From: a virus
Direction: 5' to 3' (one strand)
IMG/VR virus record: IMGVR_UViG_3300031227_000101
Location: 1-44,760 of that record
DNA: 44,760 nt
The notes beneath the pieces were generated by a model. It was not told the DNA's origin. It ran no database searches and was given only the letters and a program-made list of their open reading frames with translations. This document shows, in pieces, positions 39,406 to 44,760 of this stretch. A program made the position numbers and the translations under genes. Position 1 is the stretch's first letter. Every line of letters begins with the position of its first letter.

Positions 39406-39847
39406 CTTCCAACTCCCATTCAAACAAAGTGCCGTGCATAGTCCTGACACCATCAGGGCAAAACAATTTCAATGGCGTACTGCCTAAGCTAATCACATAC
39501 TGAGGTTTAACCAACCTAATCTCTCGCCAGAGAAAGTCAACACAAGCCTTAATCTCTTTCTTCTTAGGGTCACGATTAGCGGGAGGACGACAGCGACAAA
39601 CATTACTAAAGTAGCAATCATTAGGGTCTATCTGGGCAAGAGATAGTAACTGGTTCAACTTCCTGCCTGCCATACCAACAAAGGGAACTCCCTGCTCATC
39701 TTCTTCTCTCCCTGGAGCCTCACCAAGTAAAAAATATTTAGCCCCAATATCTCCTAATCCAGGGACAGGTTGTGTGGCATTAAAGCGAAGCTCGCAGCGT
39801 TGGCACTTTAAGATGTCTGATTCTAGTTGTTCAAGAGAGTCCATCAT
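39386..39847 (-). CDS. Family 4-type uracil-DNA glycosylase, C-terminus missing
   Basis: The ATG at 39847 overlaps the previous stop (ATGA); residue numbers below count from an in-frame ATG three codons earlier. Iron-sulfur cysteines are C18, C21, C87 and C105. Motif GEAPGREEDEQGVPFVG (45-61) is the uracil-binding water-activating site, and NVCRCRPPANRDP (85-97) is conserved. The protein stops after HGTLFEWELEDELTNN, before the family's HPS/HPA loop. That missing part (QYHPAACLHNPRLW) is encoded in the +1 frame at the start of polA, suggesting a frameshifted fusion. Confidence 0.8.
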   Translation of the reverse strand: MMDSLEQLESDILKCQRCELRFNATQPVPGLGDIGAKYFLLGEAPGREEDEQGVPFVGMAGRKLNQLLSLAQIDPNDCYFSNVCRCRPPANRDPKKKEIKACVDFLWREIRLVKPQYVISLGSTPLKLFCPDGVRTMHGTLFEWELEDELTNN

Positions 39848-40074
39848 AACCCCCATTCTTTGAGCTTGGCTTGGAGTTTATTCTCCCAAATATAATATCC
39901 ATAAGCGTCCACTCCAAAGGGAGTTGTTCTGTTCTCCTTTATCCACTCCACCACTTCCCTTATCCCTGCCTTGAATGAGATTTCAGCTTGGGCTTCAGCA
40001 GAGCCTTGCAACCCGTTTTCCTGTGCGATTTTAAGCACTTGGTCTGGTGCTATCACTGTATCTTTAGCTTCCAT
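39844..40074 (-). CDS. Hypothetical protein (76 aa)
   Basis: A small helical protein (PDQVLKIAQENGLQGSAEAQ, GIREVVEWIKENRT) ending ENKLQAKLKEWGL. This resembles short phage proteins found next to recombination genes, but I know no function. It starts directly after the TAG of the 53-aa gene (AAGGAGGAATAG upstream) and overlaps the UDG start. Confidence 0.55.
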   Translation of the reverse strand: MEAKDTVIAPDQVLKIAQENGLQGSAEAQAEISFKAGIREVVEWIKENRTTPFGVDAYGYYIWENKLQAKLKEWGL

Positions 40075-40236
40075 CTATTCCTCCTTTAGCCATAGCTTTA
40101 GTTCCTCTAGGCTCAGGTCTACCTCAATAGCACCGTCAGCAAGGTTGGTGAGGGTTATCTCCCCTGCTTTTGTCACCTCTATACTCCACTTACCAGGAGC
40201 AGATATAGTTAATTTTATTCCTAACGTGCCAGCCAT
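40075..40236 (-). CDS. Small beta/alpha protein (53 aa)
   Basis: This short ORF begins MAGTLGIKLTISAPGKW and ends LSLEELKLWLKEE. Its ATG follows the TAG of the ATPase gene directly, with GAGGAGGAATAG overlapping that gene's end. It fills the gap between two genes and is read in a tight series, which supports it being real. Function unknown. Confidence 0.6.
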   Translation of the reverse strand: MAGTLGIKLTISAPGKWSIEVTKAGEITLTNLADGAIEVDLSLEELKLWLKEE

Positions 40237-40938
40237 CTATTCCTCCTCGAACAGCATAGTCACAAGCTCATCATAGGTAAAGTCATTAAAAGTCTTTCCG
40301 CTTACATCACGGTCAAACCTATTAGATTTAAGCGTAGACACCATGATAGTTTTATTAGTGAACTTAGTAACCATTTCAATGTTAATGTCAGCAAAGCCCT
40401 CAGTTTGCTCCCAACCAGAAAGAACTATCTCCCCTGTCGGCTCTGGCATCTCTCCTCCACGCTTTGCCCACTTCTCCCTCATATATTGGATAGTTGCAAG
40501 GTTGACACCATTAGTTTTTGCTAAATCAAAGATAGCCTTCATCCGTAGATTACGCACAAGGTAGTCCTTAGTAGCTAGCTTTTGTTTGGTGGGCTTTAGT
40601 TGTTGGATAGCCTCCAAAGCTGCCTGCCTAATAACTTGCTCAAGGGCAGTAGCAGTGTCAATAACTAAAGTCTCGTAAGTACCCCCAACAACATCAGTTT
40701 GGTACATCTGGTAAAACTCCTCCCAGACAGGCAGTGCCCAAGCGTCAGCATCTTCATCGTCAATAATGGGTAGGGAGAAATTCACTACAGTTATATCCTT
40801 GTCAGGAAACTTCCCCCTCACGAAGTCTGCCCCTAAATCAAAGGAATAAATCTTTATTGGGTCGGGGAACGTGCAAGCAAAATGAGTCTTGCCTACTTTG
40901 GGCAGTCCACTAATCGAAACAATTATATTTGGTATCAT
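40237..40938 (-). CDS. Sak4-like RecA-fold ATPase (recombination)
   Basis: I take the ATG at 40938 because AAAGGAGGTATA precedes it and it forms TAATG with the upstream gene. The protein (233 aa) has Walker A GLPKVGKT (11-18) and Walker B TLVIDT (about 105-110), with a RecA-like core. Phage members of this group act as single-strand annealing or recombination ATPases. It is next to the Cas4-like nuclease and the SSB-like protein, a common recombination set. Confidence 0.75.
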   Translation of the reverse strand: MIPNIIVSISGLPKVGKTHFACTFPDPIKIYSFDLGADFVRGKFPDKDITVVNFSLPIIDDEDADAWALPVWEEFYQMYQTDVVGGTYETLVIDTATALEQVIRQAALEAIQQLKPTKQKLATKDYLVRNLRMKAIFDLAKTNGVNLATIQYMREKWAKRGGEMPEPTGEIVLSGWEQTEGFADINIEMVTKFTNKTIMVSTLKSNRFDRDVSGKTFNDFTYDELVTMLFEEE

Positions 40939-41237
40939 TATACCTCCTTTACCAACAGTTCCCAAGCTGAATAGCCCTCTTCTTCTAGTGCTTGTTTAAC
41001 TAATAATCTGCACTCAGCCAGCTCTGTTCCTACTACAGCATCCCACAATTTGTTTATAAAGTTGCCGTTTATCTTTTTGTCTGCCTTTACCGCTACACCT
41101 TGAGAGTGTTGATACTTCATAATTAGGTCTGCCGCTGACCAATAAGCATTATCATATCTTTCAGTTTCTTTCTTTATTATCTGTGCTGTCTCTTCCCTTA
41201 TCTTTTCTTGCTTAGTAATACTTTCTCCTTTAGCCAT
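40938..41237 (-). CDS. Hypothetical helical protein (99 aa)
   Basis: I choose the ATG at 41237 (MAKGESITKQEKIREE), preceded by GGAAGGAGTGCTT. The sequence is largely helical and charged, ending YSAWELLVKEV. It lies in the recombination cluster and its stop shares a base with the start of the ATPase. The function is unknown. Confidence 0.55.
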   Translation of the reverse strand: MAKGESITKQEKIREETAQIIKKETERYDNAYWSAADLIMKYQHSQGVAVKADKKINGNFINKLWDAVVGTELAECRLLVKQALEEEGYSAWELLVKEV

Positions 41238-41349
41238 AAGCACTCCTTCCTCCACTTGCAGGTGGTTTTTGGTTTTTAATAATAACATACAAAACAACTA
41301 ACGCCAAGACAGAAATCCATGCGAAAGCTAAAAACAGATGTGGAGTCAC
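41230..41349 (-). CDS. Very small membrane protein (39 aa)
   Basis: A GTG start (41349-41347) overlaps the TGA of the nuclease gene as GTGA, with AGAGGTAAGCG before it. The sequence TPHLFLAFAWISVLALVVLYVII is one clear membrane helix, followed by a short basic, Gly-rich tail (KNQKPPASGGRSAYG). It could anchor replication factors or modify the host membrane. No family is recognised. Confidence 0.5.
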   Translation of the reverse strand: MTPHLFLAFAWISVLALVVLYVIIKNQKPPASGGRSAYG

Positions 41350-42002
41350 CGCTTACCTCTTCTAATAGCCTTTTGAAGCTCGTAGATGTCCTGACAATGC
41401 CTAAACAACTCCCAATGTAGGTCTGTGTTTTCCACAACCCTGTCCTCGAAGCCTTCAATCTCATCTTTACCAAAACGAAGTATGCGGATTGCCTCGACCT
41501 CGTGCCCATGCTCTACCAAAAGTTCTTTGTAAGCAGCCACCTGAGAGAAGGCTTCATCATAGATGGTTTTCCCTGTTTTCCAATCCAGTAAAGTAAGAAC
41601 ACTATCTACTTCGCCATAGAAGTCTGGAGTACCCCCAAAACCATAGACTTCAGAGACAAGCGGCTCTTCCATCACAATAGGATTAAGAATATGTTGAACT
41701 TTCCACTCATTGAATTTAGCCATAGGAATACTAGCTTGCTCAATTTCATTTGGGGTGTAGTCCCTCATAAACGCTTCATCGTAAGGTTTATTAGATAGTT
41801 CCACATTTATCATGTAATGAGCAAGTGTTCCAATCCTGCCCGCCTCGTCCTTTACTTTGTTAAAGTCCAACCCCTCAACACCAAGCTTCCATGCCCAAGG
41901 AACAAGGGCAGGTTTATTCAGGATTCCCAAGTAAGTAGTGACCGAAGGAACTCTAGTGCCATCTAGCTTTTTGTAAACTGTGTGTATTTGTTTGTTAGAC
42001 AT
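41346..42002 (-). CDS. Cas4/RecB-like PD-(D/E)XK nuclease
   Basis: This 218-aa protein has the nuclease core: GTLAH (His62), GGTPDFYG (Asp127), LLDWKTGK (Asp140, Lys142) and QVAAY (Gln154 to Tyr158). There is no cysteine cluster of the Cas4 type. Phage enzymes of this kind process DNA ends for recombination together with a Sak4-like ATPase, which is the next-but-one gene. It overlaps the SSB-like gene upstream by eight bases. Confidence 0.85.
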   Translation of the reverse strand: MSNKQIHTVYKKLDGTRVPSVTTYLGILNKPALVPWAWKLGVEGLDFNKVKDEAGRIGTLAHYMINVELSNKPYDEAFMRDYTPNEIEQASIPMAKFNEWKVQHILNPIVMEEPLVSEVYGFGGTPDFYGEVDSVLTLLDWKTGKTIYDEAFSQVAAYKELLVEHGHEVEAIRILRFGKDEIEGFEDRVVENTDLHWELFRHCQDIYELQKAIRRGKR

Positions 42003-42702
42003 TTTCCTCCTTAACTCGGAACTTGCCTTCTACAATGTCCATCCCTAACATCTCTGCTAAAGTTCCATCCTGCAAAGCCTGTTTGAATTCAGGGAACTGC
42101 TTTATCCTATCACTGCCCACCAGCTCACGTAAAGCAGCCTTTTTATTTAGACCATTTATACGACCTTTAATAAACACTTTCAGGTTCTCCGAGTCGGCTG
42201 AGTCATCGGGAACAAAACAATAGGCTGAGGGCAGACCTTCTTTAGTTACTGACAATACATCTTGGTGTATTTTCTGCCCATCTTCGTCCAGCATCGGTTT
42301 TTTTGTGTCTGGGTCAATTTTGTACTGGCTAAACAGGAGCCTTGCTTGCTTTTCTAGGGTAACGTATTCACCAATAAATCCAGAGGGCTTCCTGCCCATC
42401 TCAGCGGCAGAGTCATACCAACATTTACGGTAAACTCCGTTAGCACTAGGATTTGCCCCTTCTTTAGCATAGGAAATATAGAAATTAAACTTGCCATCCT
42501 TGAGGGAGAATAATTCCTCATCCCCAAACATTTCTAGTACGATAGTATCCTCTGTGCACACTTGTACTACCTGCTTTTCTGCGTTCTCCCAAGCAACAGG
42601 AGGGTCTACTACGTCAATACTAACAAGTAGTCCTCTAATCTTTTTTATTCCTTGAAAACCCCCTATTGAAAACTGTTTCTCATCCTCTTGTGGTAATGCC
42701 AT
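41995..42702 (-). CDS. Putative single-strand DNA-binding / recombination accessory protein
   Basis: This 235-aa protein has a beta-rich N-terminal half (IRGLLVSIDVVDPPVAWE, KFNFYISYAKE, YVTLEKQARLLF) consistent with an OB-like fold, and an acidic, helical C-terminal part. It lies first in the operon with the Cas4-like nuclease and the Sak4-like ATPase, where phage SSB-like proteins are common. It has promoter B (42787-42817) with a mini-ORF leader. The assignment is by context. Confidence 0.5.
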   Translation of the reverse strand: MALPQEDEKQFSIGGFQGIKKIRGLLVSIDVVDPPVAWENAEKQVVQVCTEDTIVLEMFGDEELFSLKDGKFNFYISYAKEGANPSANGVYRKCWYDSAAEMGRKPSGFIGEYVTLEKQARLLFSQYKIDPDTKKPMLDEDGQKIHQDVLSVTKEGLPSAYCFVPDDSADSENLKVFIKGRINGLNKKAALRELVGSDRIKQFPEFKQALQDGTLAEMLGMDIVEGKFRVKEENV

Positions 42703-42745
42703 TTCTTCTCCTTATTGTAATTCTTTTATTTTTGTTAGTGTATTT

Positions 42746-42769
42746 CTAATAGCTTCTGCGCAACCTCAT
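42746..42769 (-). promoter_or_regulatory. Leader mini-ORF (MRLRRSY) after promoter B
   Basis: The duplicated promoter/RBS cassette ends in AGGAGG (42780-42775), and five bases later a seven-codon ORF (MRLRRSY) runs from 42769 to 42746. The real gene starts at 42702 with its own AAGGAG. The mini-ORF may be a relic of cassette duplication or a translational leader. Confidence 0.35.
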
Positions 42770-42786
42770 AACAACCTCCTACATAT

Positions 42787-42817
42787 ATTATACCGACACT
42801 TACCCCCCCGTTGTCAA
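42787..42817 (-). promoter_or_regulatory. Sigma70-type promoter with conserved 19-nt spacer (copy B)
   Basis: Reverse-strand TTGACA (42817-42812) and TATAAT (42792-42787), spacer 19, with the GGTAAGTGTCGG core and the downstream ATATGTAGGAGGTT shared with copy A. It drives the SSB-like, nuclease and ATPase genes. Both hexamers are perfect. Confidence 0.8.
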
Positions 42818-42945
42818 GTCCTCTCTTTATGCTGTGGTTTTAGGGCACTAACCTTCCAATATTCTGTGTAAAGTTTGAACACTAGAGAGGTAATAATAAG
42901 GTTAGCTATCACGCACCCAATACAGACTATTGCTATAATGTTCAT
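42814..42945 (-). CDS. Small membrane protein (43 aa)
   Basis: I choose the internal ATG at 42945 (MNIIAIVCIGCVIANLIITS), because GGAGATAGC precedes it and because a longer reading would overlap the helicase. One membrane helix (IIAIVCIGCVIANLIITSLVF) is followed by a basic C-terminus (LKPQHKERT). Its end overlaps the -35 box of promoter B. The function is unknown. Confidence 0.5.
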   Translation of the reverse strand: MNIIAIVCIGCVIANLIITSLVFKLYTEYWKVSALKPQHKERT

Positions 42946-42961
42946 TTCGTAGCTATCTCCT

Positions 42962-43960
42962 TTAACTCTTACAATAATGTCCCCACTGTGACCGCACAAC
43001 CTTGTCTTCGTTCACCAACTCTTTCAACGCTTTGTAAACAGACGTGTTACTCCCAATGCCCTGCTCAAAAATAGTGGCAGGAGTAACGTATTCCTTAACC
43101 TTAACAATAAAAGAGAACACCTGCTGCTTAACCGTAAGAACCTGCCCCGTAACATGAAACTCAAAGTCCTCTCCGAGTTCAGCTAAAATAGGCTCAGGGG
43201 GCAGTTGGGCATGGCGCAGAAAAATAGGTCGAATCTTAACTTTAAGAGCCTCTCCTGCTTTTGAAGTACGTTGCATTTGAAGGTAAGAGTCTACCCAATC
43301 TTCAAGAACGCTAGTGCCTCTACCCCTCTTAGACAAATCCTTGCCTGCATGGTGTATGATAAACAAAGAGCAGTTAAAAGCCTCAATGACAGAATCAAGA
43401 AAGTCCAGGATGCCTCTAACGTCAGTGCTGTCGTTCTCTTCACCCACAATAGCTTTATACCAAGGGTCAAGAATAAGAACAGCAGGCTCAACTGCCTCCA
43501 TAGCTCTCCATAACTGTGCCTGCCCCCCTTTAGTGTCCAACTTTAGAGAGAAGGTAGTACCTACAAAGACATTATCATAGTCCTTGCCTGTGTTTTTTAG
43601 CCTAGCTTGCAATATCTCCTCTCCTAGCTCGAACTGAATATACAAAACAGTTCCTCTAGCTGTGGGTATGCCCAAGAAAGGATTACCAGAAGCAACACAA
43701 CGAGACAGTTGCAAGCTAAGAAAAGACTTACCGCTTTTTGGAGGAGCGTACAGCATACTCTTGCCTCGTTTGGGCAGCCAATCTTTAACATAGAAAGGTA
43801 CATCGGGCAGACTGGCTCTTGTAAACAAGTTGGCAGGGAAGATAAAACCTCCTACAGGCTTGATAAAAGATTGAATTACCTCCTCTTCAAGCTCACTATA
43901 GTATATAAAACGGTCTTCCTTGGTAGTAGGGTCTATTATCCATATCCCTTGGTTAGGCAT
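42962..43960 (-). CDS. RepA-like AAA ATPase / replicative helicase
   Basis: This 332-aa protein has Walker A APPKSGKS (72-79), Walker B AVLILDPW (about 159-166) and the LFIIHHAGKD motif (about 194), as in hexameric RepA/AAA_25 helicases. The last ~65 residues (TPATIFEQGIGSNTSVYKALKEL) look like a winged helix for DNA contact. It would unwind DNA for the phage polymerase. A 23-aa gene overlaps its start. Confidence 0.85.
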   Translation of the reverse strand: MPNQGIWIIDPTTKEDRFIYYSELEEEVIQSFIKPVGGFIFPANLFTRASLPDVPFYVKDWLPKRGKSMLYAPPKSGKSFLSLQLSRCVASGNPFLGIPTARGTVLYIQFELGEEILQARLKNTGKDYDNVFVGTTFSLKLDTKGGQAQLWRAMEAVEPAVLILDPWYKAIVGEENDSTDVRGILDFLDSVIEAFNCSLFIIHHAGKDLSKRGRGTSVLEDWVDSYLQMQRTSKAGEALKVKIRPIFLRHAQLPPEPILAELGEDFEFHVTGQVLTVKQQVFSFIVKVKEYVTPATIFEQGIGSNTSVYKALKELVNEDKVVRSQWGHYCKS

Positions 43961-44024
43961 CTATGCCTCCACCCCTAAGAGCTTCATAAAACCATTGCTT
44001 CTGTTTTTTCGTGGGTTCGCTCAT
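43953..44024 (-). CDS. Tiny ORF between clpP and the helicase (23 aa)
   Basis: The ATG (44024-44022) overlaps the clpP stop as ATGA, and the ORF (MSEPTKKQKQWFYEALRGGG...) overlaps the helicase start by eight bases. GAAAGGTGGG is upstream. It may be a real micro-protein or a translational coupler between the two larger genes. Confidence 0.35.
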   Translation of the reverse strand: MSEPTKKQKQWFYEALRGGGIDA

Positions 44025-44623
44025 TTTACCCACCTTTCAAAGACATCAGAAGTCATTATCTCATCTGCCAAGCCGTAAGCAATAGCCTCCTCTGGCTCCA
44101 TCCAAAAGTCGTGGTCTATATCTGCCAATATCTCATCGTGGCTCTTGCTTGCCCCGCACTCTATAAGAATGTCTATTGTTTTCTGCTTGTACTTCTGAGC
44201 CTCTCGCTGGCAAATTTCCAAGTCTTTATGCTCTAAAGAAACATCTCTAAAGTAAGTAGAGGGCAAGTGAAGCATAACCTTGGCATGAGGAGACAAATAA
44301 CGTTTAGAGCCAGCAGCCAAGGGTATCACAGCAGCGGAAGCACAATAACGACCATAGGTTTCTATAGGGGATTGGAGTAAACGCATTGTGTCATAAAACA
44401 AAAACGCTGCGTCTAAATCTCCTCCAGGGCTTGTGATAATGAACTTAATAGGCTCATGTGAAATTGAGTCTAAAGCCATCATAAGCATAATAGATTCCAT
44501 CTCGTTTGAGATTGCTCCTGAAAGCGTTAAAATCCGATGGTCTTTTGCTAAATGCTCTCTCGCCCCAACCATTTGGTCTTCAAAGACAAGTTTACCTTTC
44601 TCGTTTACTCTAGGATATAACAT
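44021..44623 (-). CDS. clpP: ClpP-like serine protease
   Basis: This 200-aa protein has the ClpP signature: SPGGD (65-69, oxyanion/strand), CASAAV with Ser96 as nucleophile, MLHLPS with His119, and a late Asp in DHDFWMEPEEAIAYGLAD (about 173). ClpP forms barrel proteases fed by Clp ATPases. Here it is within the leftward replication arm, far from the capsid genes, so a role in controlling host or phage proteins is more likely than prohead maturation. No ATPase partner is seen in the genome. Confidence 0.85.
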   Translation of the reverse strand: MLYPRVNEKGKLVFEDQMVGAREHLAKDHRILTLSGAISNEMESIMLMMALDSISHEPIKFIITSPGGDLDAAFLFYDTMRLLQSPIETYGRYCASAAVIPLAAGSKRYLSPHAKVMLHLPSTYFRDVSLEHKDLEICQREAQKYKQKTIDILIECGASKSHDEILADIDHDFWMEPEEAIAYGLADEIMTSDVFERWVK

Positions 44624-44760
44624 ATTACCTTCCTTTTTGCCCTTTATTTATTATAATATAATTTTATTATTTTCCCATCAGGTTTTTCCCACTCAGAATA
44701 CATCTCCCCAAAACCCCCACCTGCAAAGAACAAGCCTAAGTATCTGTAACCTCTTCGGTT
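44584..44760. repeat. Terminal direct repeat, right copy
   Basis: This is the second copy of the 177-base repeat found at 1-177, with C at 44633 in place of T at 50. It ends inside the reverse-strand 50-aa gene that is complete only in the left copy. The window is therefore one genome length plus 177 bases of redundancy. Confidence 0.9.

Noticed and set aside
42946-42999. Longer start (42999) for the small membrane protein
   Set aside because: It would overlap the helicase end, and the internal ATG at 42945 has a GGAGAT site.
44021-44623. Prohead maturation protease role for the ClpP-like gene
   Set aside because: It is not next to the portal or capsid genes and is carried on the opposite strand with replication genes; a head role cannot be excluded but is not supported.
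1-44760. tRNA genes, integrase, repressor and reverse transcriptase
   Set aside because: I looked for T-arm consensus, tyrosine/serine recombinase motifs, HTH repressors and YxDD, and saw none.

Overview
The window reads as one complete (or circularly closed) genome of a tailed double-stranded DNA phage. The first 177 bases recur at the end with a single mismatch, so the unique length is about 44,583 bp. Base composition is moderate, ribosome-binding sites are strong AGGAGG types and genes are packed with ATGA/TAATG overlaps, all typical of a virulent phage of bacteria. I see terminase, portal, scaffold, capsid and many appendage proteins but no tape-measure, tail-tube or sheath protein. This suggests a short-tailed (podovirus-like) virion. 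I see no integrase, repressor, tRNA, CRISPR array or RNA polymerase. The host cannot be named from the sequence.

Layout: there is one divergent control region (about 6.66-7.0 kb) and one convergent end (about 35.6-35.8 kb). The rightward arm (6,999-35,601) is structural. It holds a TerS-like protein, an intergenic stretch rich in predicted RNA structure, TerL, portal, a Pro/Gln-rich protein, a 1095-aa multidomain protein with an ADP-ribosyltransferase-like patch, an HNH nuclease, scaffold, major capsid protein, a broken homing endonuclease, small beta-rich virion proteins, a connector-like protein, a tandem array of paralogous tail-appendage genes, a probable seven-bladed beta-propeller, a large tail protein and two small membrane proteins that may serve lysis.

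The leftward arm starts at about 6,650, runs through the window origin (1 = 44,584) and continues from 44,623 down to 35,792. Its first part holds many very small proteins, a zinc-ribbon/glutamine-synthetase-like amidoligase paired with a class II glutamine amidotransferase, a 342-aa protein and RNase H. After the junction come ClpP, a RepA-like helicase, an SSB-like protein, a Cas4/RecB-like nuclease, a Sak4-like ATPase, family-4 uracil-DNA glycosylase, DNA polymerase A, a separate 3'-5' exonuclease and an HD hydrolase. Together these form a replication, recombination and repair module.

The most interesting signals are: (1) the uracil-DNA glycosylase lacks its C-terminal HP motif, which is encoded in the +1 frame at the start of the polymerase gene, suggesting a frameshifted UDG-polymerase fusion; (2) the amidoligase/amidotransferase pair behind a structured leader; (3) a structured RNA candidate just upstream of the terminase; (4) the apparent total absence of GATC (and of CCGG); (5) one promoter sequence with an unusual 19-nt spacer reused three times; (6) a hairpin that would hide the ribosome-binding site of the first leftward gene; (7) an array of appendage genes sharing one C-terminal tag, and a protein made of seven 9-residue DTL repeats.
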